Source: Apostichopus japonicus (Eukaryota > Echinodermata > Holothuroidea > Aspidochirotida > Stichopodidae). From it: a DNA stretch of 62,000 nucleotides. A program made the position numbers and the translations under genes. Shown piece by piece: positions 1-11,110 of this stretch. The first letter of the stretch is position 1. Each line of letters opens with the position of its first letter. The notes beneath the pieces were generated by a model. That model saw nothing but the letters and a program-made list of their open reading frames with translations, did not search any database and was not told where the DNA came from. The DNA lies in assembly GCF_037975245.1 (NCBI RefSeq), contig NC_092576.1:3355001-3417000 (forward strand), given 5' to 3'.

Positions 1-32
1 GAACCTTCTCTGTATAGACTGCAGGCACTTTG
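1..32 (-). CDS. DEG/ENaC channel, exon 7 (partial, runs off the left edge)
   Basis: On the minus strand an acceptor (TTTTACAG, bases 40-33) opens a frame that joins in phase to exon 6: the T left over from exon 6 plus CA gives Ser, followed by KCLQSIQRRF. In DEG/ENaC channels the cysteine-rich loop continues with a Cys-Leu-x-x-(I/V) helix start at this point, so the fit is good. The rest of the extracellular domain, the second membrane segment and the pore lie outside the window. Confidence 0.6.
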
Positions 33-256
33 CTGTAAAATGAAGACAAAAAGCGAAAGTAATAACTACAAGAAAATTACATGTCATGATAAATTTAGCA
101 AAACATGATTGAATGGGGTCCTATGATCTTATAGTATGTTCATTTTAAGACTACATCATTGAGTTAAAAATGCTATCAAATTCATATTCACACCGATAAC
201 CGTTGCAGGAATTAAGTATATATTTGTTATTTTCGAATACTCGTTTTCATACTTAC

Positions 257-478
257 AGTTATTGTGGGAGCACTGTGCTGTATTCTGAAAGTCTTTGTAG
301 ATGTCGTCCACACAACCGCAACTTTTATTAAGATTTTGCAGAAAGCATTTCTTCTGACAGGAGATAACACCGTAAATATAGTTTTCACCTTGTACATGAT
401 CGAATCCCTTCCCGTCGGTGCATTCACCATGAGGGGATGGCAATCGTTTTAGTTCCACCTGTACAAAGAGGGATCTGA
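257..478 (-). CDS. DEG/ENaC channel, exon 6 (cysteine-rich domain)
   Basis: Encodes RLPSPHGEC, then YIYGVISCQKKC and CGCVDDIYKDFQ. This is the family's thumb/palm signature (RLPxPxGxC, YxxxxCxxxC, CxC) with its conserved disulfide cysteines. The donor after AACT is a strong GTAAGTATGA. The acceptor is uncertain. Starting at 478 (after AAG) keeps the phase left by exon 5 and gives VRSLFVQVELKRLPSP. The better-looking acceptor at 459-460 would start at 458 and break the frame. The exon lies about 690 bp from exon 5. Confidence 0.8.
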
Positions 479-1167
479 CTTGGCCGGTTTCATATCAACG
501 AGGGATGCCCCAGGGGCGTTAACCATTCATGCCGAGGGAGAAGTTGCTCTCCGACGGTTATAGCAAGGGGCCCTTCCAACAGTAACAAACGGATGAATGA
601 ATTAAACAATAAATGTGATAACTTGATAAGTGTGTTTTCAAACTCTAAAATGAATGTTAAGACCTTGGTATAACGAAAATGAAATGATTGTAATACATAA
701 TATGTCATTACTAGAAACAAAATAGGAACGAATGGGAAAGAGGGGGGGGGGGGCGTATTCCGAGCCTGTTTCTGATCGATAGACTTTGTACTCATGGAGG
801 GCTAATCTGATTTGGATTATGCAGTCCCTCCAATCGTAACCTTTGTTAAGGCGTATCGGCCATTTTATTCTCGCCAAATGCGCTGGGTCGATCCTTTATA
901 CTCATTACGGTATGAGTGATTCGTTTCTGTGACTGCGTCTGCCTCTAGGGGAGGAAAATCTAACAGCAGTTTTCAGCAACAGCAATATAATAGCAATTTT
1001 ATATTTTTATATTGGGAAACTCAATCGTGTCGCTGAGCAGACTCAGCAGAGTCTACTCCAATCATGGAGGGTTAAATGGATCGACGCCCCTAGAGATGCG
1101 AAATACTTGTAAGACAACTATATCATATATCCAGTTGCATGTTTATACTCATAATAATGGTGCTAAC

Positions 1168-1332
1168 CTGACGAAGTCCAATTGAGGTTAAAAAAACCAG
1201 GAGCGAGAGAAATACCGATGTCTTCAGGAAAGGGGTATGAATTCCTTGGGTGGATAGCCATTCTGACGCCCGATTCCTCCGTAAGTAAACCGACGTACTC
1301 GGGGTTTTCAATGAACAACGTCAAGTGTAATC
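1168..1332 (-). CDS. DEG/ENaC channel, exon 5 (palm/finger region)
   Basis: Read on the minus strand after the acceptor GAACAG, the frame gives LHLTLFIENPEYVG, then GVRMAIHPRNSYPFPED and GISLAPGF. These match the family pattern GLxLxLxIExxEY ... GVxVxIHxxxxxPFPxxxGxxxAPG. It joins exon 4 in phase (G+GA = Gly) and ends at TCGTCAG|GTTAGC with one leftover base. The protein part is clear. No stop codon or frameshift is seen. Confidence 0.85.
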
Positions 1333-1930
1333 CTGTTCATTGATAAGAGCAAATTTCGATATTGGGGGAAGAAGAGTTAATACAAACGTTAGATATCTTT
1401 CTGATTTAACTACTGACGCATTAGTGCGATATTTTACATTATTTTGTAAAGGAGAGTCAAGAAATAGTGTATCTTGCACACTAGCTCAAGCTGAATATTA
1501 CCATCTCAAGAATCACAAGTGATTAACAAAATCGTAACTGTTTTTAAAAAAATTATATGAGAATAAATCACCTGGCCCGACAAAAGAAAGTCATGTGAAT
1601 AGTGGAATGAAGTATAATGGTATTCTCTTTTTTTATAGATTGCATAAGGAAACGTTTAGAAATTCCAAATATGAACCGAAGCCTGGTTTGCCACTCAAAG
1701 CCACTCTCGTTGACCGTTGTAACACAAACACACGCTGAATGAACTTCTGACTCGTAGTTTACTTCGTTTGGTCTACTCTGAGTGTACTGGTGGAAGCTTT
1801 TTACCAGGTATGACTGATAACATTTGTAAGATATTTTAAGCTCTTTATGAAGCCTACCGCTTCTATAGTATGCCGACTAACCGATATCATATAGCTGAAA
1901 TTAAAAAAAAAAAACAGTAATCTTATTTAC

Positions 1931-2015
1931 CAAGCTTTTCCCCAACTTTTGAAATTTTGCCACCGCTAATTCCAGACGAATTGAAGGTAAAACAGTTGCC
2001 ATATTGTTTGTGAAA
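1931..2015 (-). CDS. DEG/ENaC channel, exon 4 (YGNCFTFN motif)
   Basis: Encodes FHKQYGNCFTFNSSG followed by ISGGKISKVGEKL. YGxCxTFN is one of the most conserved DEG/ENaC motifs (finger domain). The exon ends CTTG|GTAAAT and joins exon 5 in phase. It must start at TTT because a TAG lies immediately upstream in frame. That gives phase 0, whereas exon 3 ends with two leftover bases, so a micro-exon of 3n+1 nt (expected to carry the DFxxFF-like stretch) is probably missing between them, or the gene has an indel here. Confidence 0.75.
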
Positions 2016-3271
2016 CTAAAACATCAAAATGACTGTTGAATAAGAAAATAAAGTGAATTTTACATTCCACTTATCATATAACTTACAATTTTAATATTTC
2101 GTGTGACTCATTTTCACTCTGCATTAAGTTAAATTGTCATATCTACCTGGACAAACATAGAATCAATCTACCGTAAAGAACTGTTTACTTAGGCATTTGC
2201 AATCAAGCCTAAAGTTAAGTATGTCCCTGATCCGTAAATATGAGCTCATATCCTCCTACCTTCCCATCAATACATAACATACATTTACACATCCACAATT
2301 TCAAGATAACTGAAATAATTTCAAGAGTGGTGGGACGGGATGGCATACAGAATAAAGCATCACACAATTAGTCATGCATACTAAAATCATCATCATGAAA
2401 TGTTTTACGTACGTTAGTTACTAAGTATTTTCGCACACGTCAAAATAAAAGTGGTAAATATTTCACCCTTACGGAATGTACAATAGATATTATTCGTTAC
2501 TCATGAGTAGTCCTATCTACCTGGAAAATATACTAGCAACAAACCCAAGAGCTATTTAGGCAATCAAGCTTAAGGTTAGATATGTACCTGATCCGTAAAT
2601 AGGAGCTTATACCCTCCAACCTTCTTATCGTGATATAACTTAAAGTTAAAAAGTGAAACTCATCCCGCAAAAGTTAAAACAAGTTTTTTTTTTGTCATAA
2701 TAAATTAGCATTCCCTTGCATCTTAAATGGAGCGTTATGAATCGTTTTCACTGCTCGTGTTTCTCGATATTTTATAGGATCCATACAAAGTTGTGTTAGC
2801 ATGACCTCTTAATTTTCATTTGGAATAAACCATTAGTTTTACGTAATTACCTAATCTACTCTAAATGTAACAGAGTTAATAGCGTAATAGAAGTATAATA
2901 TTCACCGTGAATTATTGAGAACATGAAATCAGTGCATGTCTTATCATCTTTTTAATTTTAGAAGGATGGGCCCGTTTGATCAACTGTAACCTAGTTATGA
3001 CTAAAGTATAATGTGAATTTGAAAAGCTAAATTACAAAACGCAAACGCTTATTTTTATTGGTGTTTCACCTTTATCCCAAAGTTATAACCGGTTGCAATT
3101 GTTTTTATAAATAGGGTTACAATTAATAAACTTAAGCTTGATTTGTACATTAATTAAGTGAATACGACTTAACGTAATAAATGATCGTATAATTTTGTTA
3201 TTATCCGTTTGGTTTTGATGATATTATTTACACGTAGCTAACTTTCCTGAAATGCTTTGAATCTTTACATA

Positions 3272-3273
<2 letters not shown>

Positions 3274-3367
<94 letters not shown>
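3274..3367. repeat. (TA)n microsatellite
   Basis: About 93 bp of uninterrupted TA dinucleotides in the intron between exons 3 and 4 of the channel gene. It can form cruciforms. The run also yields a spurious poly-Ile/Tyr reading frame. Confidence 0.98.
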
Positions 3368-3369
<2 letters not shown>

Positions 3370-3566
3370 TGATTTGCATCAAGTCTAGGCTTCTGTAATG
3401 AATGTATCTTGTCGAATAACGAAAGTGCATGTCCATACCCTCAAGGTCAAAATTATTTATAAGTTTCGAATTGCTGTGAACGATGATGATGATCTGCTTT
3501 CGTTAAAGCATCAGAAATAAACATTTAGTAAAAGTATTGTGTAGAAGAAACCCCAGTATACAGTAC

Positions 3567-3786
3567 CTGTGATTACACGGTCGACCATTGAAAGAACATT
3601 TTCGTATTAAATCTCCTGCTTGGTGACCAAACTTTGTCAATTCTTCCTTGGTGGGTATCAAGTATTTCGTAATAGACAATATGTTATCCGGCCCCAGGTT
3701 TTCAGGTAATTCAGGCGCGTTAAACCAGTCAGGATAGGTTGAATAATAATAATAAGACGTGTCGCTGTAATATTCTGAAATTCCGC
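3567..3786 (-). CDS. DEG/ENaC channel, exon 3 (GHQ ... CxFNGxxC)
   Basis: After the acceptor TATTTCCAG the minus-strand frame reads GISEYYSD, a tyrosine-rich stretch, LGPDNILSITKYLIP and FGHQAGDLIRKCSFNGRPCN. The GHxxxDxxxxCxFxGxxC motif is diagnostic of the extracellular domain of DEG/ENaC channels just after the first membrane segment. It joins exon 2 in phase (C+GC = Arg) and ends at CACAG|GTACTG. Confidence 0.85.
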
Positions 3787-4229
3787 CTGGAAATATTTAA
3801 AGAAATTTCAATTAATAATCGTGTAATGTTAGTGTGTTTCAAGAAACAATCTCTATATGTTGACCAAATTAATATCAGAGACTCGAAGTTGCTTTGCATG
3901 ACATCACTCTGTTGGCTTTCGTCCAAGAGTTTGTTTATTTGGGACGAACTTTTTATTTCCCTTTCTACCAAGGTACATTTGCATGCTATAGAACTGAAGG
4001 TTTGAGTTATTAAATATATTGTTATCCCAGGTTTGTTCTGCCTCCACTCGGATTACTAATGAGAAATTGGCAGTACATATCTTGTTGCAATTGTGCCACT
4101 TGAAATTTATGCGTCACTACGATACATTGTGGAACCACATGTGGAACATGACACGCAATTTTCTTTTCACTTGCGTTTATGGATATTTCTCTTCTCTATT
4201 CTAAGATATAAACGTTTCTTAGTACTCAC

Positions 4230-4389
4230 GTTTAAATCTGAACGAGGATTCTTCTGTGATCGAATCGCTGCTAGAAGAATCGGAAGAAGAAGAAACGGAA
4301 TCATAGTAATCCCAAAACCAACCATAGTCATCACCAGCTCCTGTAACTTTCCAAAAGTCGATGATTTGTTTCCATTTTTCATCTTTCTC
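4230..4389 (-). CDS. DEG/ENaC channel, exon 2 (acidic, Ser/Asp-rich)
   Basis: Opened by the acceptor GATTCCTTAG and closed by the consensus donor AAAC|GTGAGT. The frame reads EKDEKWKQIIDFWKVTGAG, a Trp/Tyr/Asp-rich stretch, then a run of alternating Ser and Asp (SSSSDSSSSDS) ending SFRFK. It is 160 nt long, phase 0 at the start and one base over at the end. It fits exons 1 and 3 exactly. The sequence itself is not conserved in the family, so the call rests on the phases, the splice sites and the position between two certain exons. The acidic run lies in the variable region after the first membrane segment. Confidence 0.65.
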
Positions 4390-7300
4390 CTAAGGAATCA
4401 AACAATATTCCTTTCAACGGGTAGGAACCCTTTCGAGTATCAACACTCGAACATGAAATAATATTCTGTGTTTCCTTTTAACTTTGACATTTCTTCAACG
4501 AGGATTATCAAGCTTTATTTAAACCTAATCTGAACTTTATTCAGTCGATAGGTTCAATCAAATACGTTGACGTCACAAAATTATCGTATTTATATGTTTC
4601 AGTTGCCACGGTTTGACTGAGCATGTCGAGAGCCACGTCGGTGACCCCAACAAAAAAATATGTCATCCGGCCGTCTTCTTGAGGTGTCCAATTTTCCTCA
4701 GTTGAGTATAAATGTTATGAAATTGATTATAAATAATTATGTTATCTAACCCACATTCTCATGGCTCCCTAATTGTCCAAGGGCATCGAGGTGTTGTAGA
4801 CCACTTGACGCTCTCTCGTCAGACGTGCTCATGGCTCAAGTGTCTAGAATTCGTCATACAAAATATCGATCAGTGACTTTCAACTATAACATTTGCATCC
4901 GAGTGGGCCAGACTTTGATCCAAGGCCAGTATTTACTGTCTCAACACCGCCGGCTACAGTTGGGAGTAACACACTCTAAACTAAAGTTTGCATATACCCA
5001 CGTGGCGTGCTTTTTGTTTCTGATTTAAAGCTTGGAAACACTCTTAAATGCATATTGGAAATGTTTATCTTCCCGCCCAAAATAAGATTAACTCGCCCTT
5101 TGGGCCAAGGTTTCTATTTATACAAGGACCATTATTCCTGTTCTTTTCTTCAAATAGTTGTTACTGTTTTTCATATTCAAAAAATATACTGTGAGGTATT
5201 TGATACCATATGACTTGGACAATAGCATGGGAATCACTATAAAGTATGTTATCCTCCTAGGTCTGAAAACGTCTGGAGTGTCACTATGATGTTTAACCTC
5301 TATGTATGGAATATTTATGTTTACTCTTTTCAGTTGCTGCAAGTCCAGAGTCCTATAAAGCTACAATGCAGCTAGTCCCAAGTTATACGGTTACCCAGGA
5401 AGGTCTGTTTCTCTCATTTCACTACAAACAGCAAGCTCTTTATTTGTAAAATGATATAAATAACCCTAAAGCTTTAAGAACAATGATATTTGAATTATCA
5501 GTGTTGCCTTCTCGTCCCGTATATCCGCTTGTACACTGTTAGAAAAAGGGATATCCTATTTTACGATAGAACACTGCCAGCCAGTATTTCTTCCCAAACA
5601 GGTTTGCAATTTCGGAGTTTTCAGCCAATCAGATTGTTCGTTACGTCAGTACCAATAATGACCATCGCTTGGAAGTTCGGATACATACACTGACACTTAA
5701 ACAAGTCTAGTTACGGGGTTTACCTTCAAAAGCCTTAACCTTACTTTTAATGCTTGGATCACATTTTGACCTTGCTTATGATGCATACGATACATTCCAT
5801 TAGGTATATATTTACGTCTTCTAAGATTCCTGAGCCATTCTATTGAAATCGGAATTCGTTTTTCTTTAAATAATTACAATAATGGAATCATACCTTGGAA
5901 AAATCATTTTAATTCCATCTTCAAAGACAATATGTATATTTTTGTAAAAGTTTTGTCCTCGCACAAAAGCCATAAATATTTGATTTCCTTTTTATATTAA
6001 AGATGTACAGTATCATCCTTTAGAGGAGCAGTGCAGTACAACGTAGTGTTACGACACGATGGAGGTTTTGGAAGCAGATATAAGGGTAAAAACTGGGAGT
6101 GTTCGTGTTGGATTGTTTCCTTAATTAATGTGTGATTCTCTATTTCTATTATGTAAGATGATTGCCATCTCTCCACAACGGACAACAGCCAACACGGTGT
6201 CTTGGTAATATAGTGCCGCTAAGTTAGTTCAATGTATCATACGAATTTATCGTTTACAAACATTGATTGCTGCATTTAGTGCACTATGAACCCATGATAT
6301 GAATGGAACGCCGAAAAGGAAATGTATAATGTTGTTTATTTCTATGTTGTCTGCCGTTTGATGTTGTTGTCTCCTTTCTTGCCGTTGTCTCCTTCGATGT
6401 TTTTTCTTATATTGTTGTCTCATTTAATATTGTTGTCTCCTTCAATGTTGTCGTCGTTAATATTGTTGTTAATGTTAATGACGTTGCTCCATCATTTATC
6501 TACCCCAAACGCGCGTCCTAAACTTGGACTTTATAAACAGCAATAGGATAGCAAAGCCCACTATATGGCTCACATTCCTTGCAGTTATACTTAAACTACA
6601 CTGACCCTTTTGAAAACATTATGAGCACATTATTTTTACAGTGGGCATAAAGTTTGATCGAAGAGTTTTGCTTTCCTCATTTTTACCCATACAATGACAT
6701 CACATAGCCTGTAGTTTTGATCCATGCAATGCGGTAAAGTGGTTATACTAATTAAGGCTGTATATTATATACCTAACGGCTAGGTCTGTACCTGTAACTT
6801 GACCATATATCTCTTTTTCTTAAGTTGACAGACTTTTGTAGGTTCTTCACTTATTTTACAGAGATTCCGTCAATTCTGCTATCATTTTGTTTGCATTACC
6901 TAGCCCTACAAGACGGGTTATTTGATCTCTCTCGGACATTTTGACTAGTTCTGGAGCACTAATTTGTTAAATATGTATTCGTAGCTTTACGACATAAAAG
7001 TGAGCAGCGTCGTCAGCATCAAAGTAGACAACAACATCGAAGGAGAGAACAACAGTAAAGTAGACAACAATGTAAAGGAGACAACAACATCAACAAGAAA
7101 TAATAACATTGAAGGAGACAACAACATTAAATGAGACAACAACATTAACAGAGACAACAACATTATAACAGACAACATAGAAGTAAACAACATAATTACC
7201 CTTTCAGCGTTTCAAGTTTACTGAAAAAAAGACGAAATGTATACCAATGCACAGCCTGACGCCTGAAAGTTGTCCATGTGACTACTTGAATTTCGGCTGA

Positions 7301-8347
7301 ACTAACGTGAGAAGTTCTCGGATTTCTTTCCCATTCATTACACAGCGCAAATCATTATATCAATACTGTTGTTTGCCTGTTCAATAAAACAACTAAAATA
7401 AGTGTTTCTAGGCCTATCTATTTGGTTACCGTAAATTAGACATTTCAAAACTGTGCTGACCATTTATCAACCTTAATTGATTTTTTGATGTGGATTGTCA
7501 GCAACAAAATTAAAAAATAAGCAAACTTAGTTTATCGCTATTTGTCTATCAAAAAGTTTCTTTTAAGGTAATGGACGAGAGTAGCGATGCAAAGGTTTCA
7601 TGTGCAGCAGTTCCTCGGTCTGTACCTGTCGTACGATGTGCCAGCGAAAATCCGGAGAAAGTGTTTGCACCTGTCGCATGGAGGATTTGTTTTCTGTGAC
7701 AAATGCATTGTTCCATACCAAACCTCCAAACCTCGTAAACAAGCGGGAAGTTGCTCGGACTCACAGCACAGTACAATTATACACAGTAGGCCTATAGGAT
7801 ACGCAGAACTGAGATACGGATTGGAATCTCGAACACCTGGGAACTTTACGGTAGCAGTACCCAGATCCGATTTTGTTTATAGCTAAGGATGAGAATGCCA
7901 CATTAAAGCAATAAATATATTGCCACTATAGTCAGAGGGCGGCATTGATTTTATTTTAAAATCGAGGAATACGTTGAGACAAGATTTGCCGAGAGAATAC
8001 TTTTAAGCAAATAATATATTCTCGTCCTTAACTCGTCCATTCACGCAGATATGTGTACTATGCTATACTGTACTAGTTTCCTAATTCGGAAGTTAGTGTA
8101 TATGACAAGTGACACCTTATAAGGATCAGGTGGGTGGAGGACGGATGAGAACAAATTGTCGCGATATTGGAAGTGCAGACTGTGTCACCAAAGTATTTCA
8201 AACGAGAAATCGGATCCTCTAAATTGAATCACCAATCATGCTGAATTTATAAACACAATATATTACTACTTGCTTAGTTATTGTGATTACAATTTGAATC
8301 AGTTATAGTAAAGTAATGATTTAGTAAAGACTTTTTTTGTTACTTAC
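4390..8347 (-). other. Intron 1 of the DEG/ENaC gene
   Basis: About 4 kb with no other recognisable coding sequence. It holds the foldback element at about 6304-7218 and an isolated CRE-like TGACGTCA near 4570. The reading frames of 60-100 codons present here show no family motifs. Confidence 0.6.
6304..7218. mobile_element. Small foldback element with minisatellite arms
   Basis: The left arm (about 6304-6490) starts GAACGCCGAAAAGGAAA, followed by TATAATGTTGTTTATTTC and tandem copies of an ~18-bp unit close to GTTGTCTCCTTCAATGTT. The right arm (about 7000-7218) is its reverse complement: the same repeats as GACAACAACAT..., ending AGCGTTTC. A spacer of about 500 bp lies between. Long inverted arms built of short tandem repeats are the architecture of foldback elements. 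No transposase is seen. Confidence 0.6.
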
Positions 8348-8638
8348 CAAACGAGTTCGCCTCATTTTATTAAAGTTGCAGATTGTAACGTCTGGGAACT
8401 GTACAGACTCGCTTGTTACTAATTCAACGTTAGTATGGTATGAATAAAATGTTGACATCAAATTCGATGCTTGTACACAAAAGATTACGAACGACGTTGC
8501 CACCAAACAAAACCAAATCAGTTTCTGAGGAATTGTGGGTTTTTGAATGACTAATGGTATACCATGAGCTGTGGTTTCGTCAGCAAAATCTTCTAAAACA
8601 TCAGGAAAGTGGACTTCACGTCCAAAAATCGATCCCAT
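8348..8638 (-). CDS. DEG/ENaC (ASIC/FaNaC-like) sodium channel, exon 1 with start codon
   Basis: First coding exon of a ligand- or proton-gated sodium channel subunit, a trimeric plasma-membrane channel with two membrane segments and a large cysteine-rich ectodomain. Of the 97 codons, residues 25-26 are the conserved His-Gly gating motif (ETTAHGIP), residues 40-56 the first membrane segment (LIWFCLVATSFVIFCVQ), and FPDVTICNFN at 81-90 matches the family signature FPxVTICN. It ends in phase 0 at CGTTTG|GTAAGT, a strong donor. The start at 8638 is the only Met ahead of the motif, and the N-terminal tail length is normal. The exons downstream on the minus strand are at 4230, 3567, 1931, 1168, 257 and 1. 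The ligand cannot be told from sequence. Confidence 0.9.
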
Positions 8639-9580
8639 TTTGTTATATAGCTCAACTTCTATTCTGGGTTCCTTCGAGCACTCAGCAAACTATTCAACTC
8701 AGCATTGAACAGTAAAGTAAGATATCACGGAAGTAAACAAACTCTATTATGTATATGTGACTCTAAATAAAAGCGTTTGATTGGATATAGGAACGTTCTT
8801 CAGAAACTGGAAACGCCCCTAGATAACTTTCCAAAATGCACAAACGTGATATGCACGTCCTACTGGATGGTGACCAATAGGAACCATCATGACAACATAC
8901 ATTTACAAGTTACATTTTAACTTTTACGTGTTTACCAACATAGGACTTTTGTCGTCTATAAAGATCATTTCAGTAACAGCTGTGTTTCTTACCTTGCTAG
9001 AATTTAATGAGTCCACATTCAAAGTACATAATGTGGTATTCCTGGCTTTGAGTACATGCAATCACCATTTAAGATACATTCTGTTGTGTAACGTCGTCCT
9101 TCTGTGTCACACTACTCTCAATTGTAGAAATTCATGTTCGATGTGTCACACGTACTGCTTATCATACCATCTTCAAATGTTACATTTTGAAACATTTAAT
9201 ATTTAAAAGTTAGACGGCATGACGTTTACATCCTATCAGGATATTCTTTAAATCCTAGCAGGATCTTCTTCAGTTCACCTCTGTACAAGATTCTGCTGGT
9301 ACGAAACGTCAGTCCCTCTTACACTTATATGTTTAGCTACATTTTTTTCAGTAACATAATCATTATGCAAATATTGTGTTCCCTCAACGTTTTGAATAAT
9401 GATAGGTAAAACTAACGAGAATTTTTTTCAATCATCTTTATATTGTAGTAGCTGTAGTCTCATGGCTGTTTCCTTTGTAGATTATGCTCAAAGAAAATTC
9501 ATAATAACTTAATATTATTGGTCCTATGTAAACCCATCTGGAAATGGTTCTTGATAGCTGTGGTATAAGCTTTCTATTTT
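8639..9580. other. Upstream flank of the DEG/ENaC gene, no gene seen
   Basis: AT-rich DNA that should include the channel promoter and 5' leader. No clear TATA element, CpG cluster or conserved coding sequence was recognised. The longest frame, 8889-9206 on plus, has no family motif. Confidence 0.4.
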
Positions 9581-9589
9581 GATGCAATG

Positions 9590-10400
9590 ATGCAGACATT
9601 CATAATATACTTGTCTATGCCGCGGAAGTTGCTCCCGCTTGGCACAATGCTTCTTTTAAGGTCCCGGAAAGTGAGTTTGGAATCCAAATTATTTGGAAAA
9701 ACTCCTTTATTGAAGTAAAAAATAACAGAACCTTGATCGCTTTTTGTTTTCCAGAGAGGGGTTATTTATGAAAAAGATGTTCTGAATCGTGATCAGACGG
9801 TCATTCCCTATGCCACCTTTCTTTTAAATTTAATTTAAATACGTGTCCATTTACTGTTTACTGGGGTCTTATTTCGGCCATTCCAGCCGGCTGGAGGGTA
9901 CCGTCTCCTCCATTTACAGAAAGTGCCTGGGACCCTCACAAACTAATGAAAATATGTCTAACTTTGTTAGCAATATTTATAGTTCAAATTTTGGTAGCAA
10001 TTCCAAAGCAGTTGCAAAACGAAACGATTCATTATCTTTGACGACAAAGTATGAGTCCTCGTGTTTTCAGTGTCCACTGTATTCGGTTCTGAAAGCTTAA
10101 CTTTTATATTTACAATTTAATTTTATTCACCTTATAATACGGACGAATAAACTCTTATTTTCTTATGAACTTAATTGATAGCCCTTTATGTTCTTCTTGC
10201 AAAAAGAGAAGGAGACTTTAGATAATTTATTTTGGCAATGTCATGTGGTTTCTTCATTTGTTGTAGACGTTGGAGGCAGCTTTCTGATCCGTCAGTTCAT
10301 TTTCACCAATAAAGACATTTTCATTTGTTACAAACGATGTATAAAGCATTCTTTCGATTTCCTATTTTTGAACGTAAAGTATGATATTTTACATTGTTAG
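9590..10400 (+). pseudogene. Degenerate non-LTR retrotransposon 3' part (zf-RVT-like)
   Basis: The plus strand reads SPLCSSCKK in one frame and, after a frameshift, EKETLDNLFWQCHVVSSF, then a tail ending FLFLNVKYDILHC. The pattern CxxC...ETLxHLFWxC is typical of the C-terminal zinc-finger-like segment (zf-RVT) of L1/Tx1-type ORF2 proteins. Upstream, to about 9590, there are only fragmentary matches. Frameshifts and stops mean a dead copy. Confidence 0.5.
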
Positions 10401-10749
10401 TAATCTAATGTGATTTCGACTATTGATGAGTTATTAACTTAAATTCTTGTTAGAAATTGAATTGCGAAGAAAAGTAAAAGTAAACGTTTCTTTCATGATG
10501 AGAAGCTGCTTATGGTTTTAAATTTATACTTGTTTGGTGCTTATTTTGCTACAGCGTCTGCCTTTGTACATCCTTGCATGGGAATTGAAGTTTGTTTTCT
10601 TCACATTCTGATGTAGCAGTCATAGAAAAGGACATATCCAAATTATTTTAGCATCTCTTTGAACTTCATATCCCTGTAGGATAATGCTCTGTGAATTTGA
10701 TGAAAATAACAAGCCCCCGGTTCACACCAACGTTAAGTTCATAAAATTT

Positions 10750-11110
10750 GATAACCCTTCTGATATGGCTCTTTTATAGCTATTTAAATGAGACATGATG
10801 TCATGGAATAATAGCAGCTCAGCGTAGGTACAGGACACATCATTCTTGTACGAAAACTGACGGTTGGCCCCCAGTTGTGTAAACATTATTCATTACATGC
10901 GGTAAAATCTTCTGCAAACTGTTAAAAGCAATACCTGCCAAGTCAATTGGTCTAAAATCATGAACAATTCAGGAAATTTAAACTTTTTGAATAGGAGAAG
11001 TTGAGGCAGTTTTCCACAAACGTGGTATATAATTACGTTCAAGGCTTTCTTGGAACAAAATGTGTAAATTGGTGGTAATTCATGACAACAGTATCACACG
11101 CCTACCAATG
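10750..11110 (-). pseudogene. Degenerate non-LTR reverse transcriptase relic
   Basis: On the minus strand, broken by several stops, the sequence reads RNYIPRLWKTASTSPIQK, then DFRPIDLAGIAFNSLQKIL, then QPSVFVQE. This is the N-terminal palm start of non-LTR reverse transcriptases (PxxWKxAxxxPIxK ... DFRPIxL). It is opposite in orientation to the relic at 9590-10400, so it is a separate insertion. Confidence 0.55.

Noticed and set aside
156-256. Extension of channel exon 6 past 257 (KYENEYSKITNIY...)
   Set aside because: The strong GTAAGTATGA donor ends the exon at 257, and the next acceptor at 33-35 continues the family pattern in phase.
3224-3436. 70-codon frame with Ile-Tyr repeats
   Set aside because: Artefact of the TA microsatellite.
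3870-3990. Possible channel exon reading VEREIKSSSQINKLLDES on minus
   Set aside because: The phases do not fit, and the exon at 4230-4389 joins exons 1 and 3 perfectly without it.
7587-7886. 99-codon plus-strand frame
   Set aside because: No family motif, no splice or start context, and overlapping frames of similar length; it lies in the channel gene intron.
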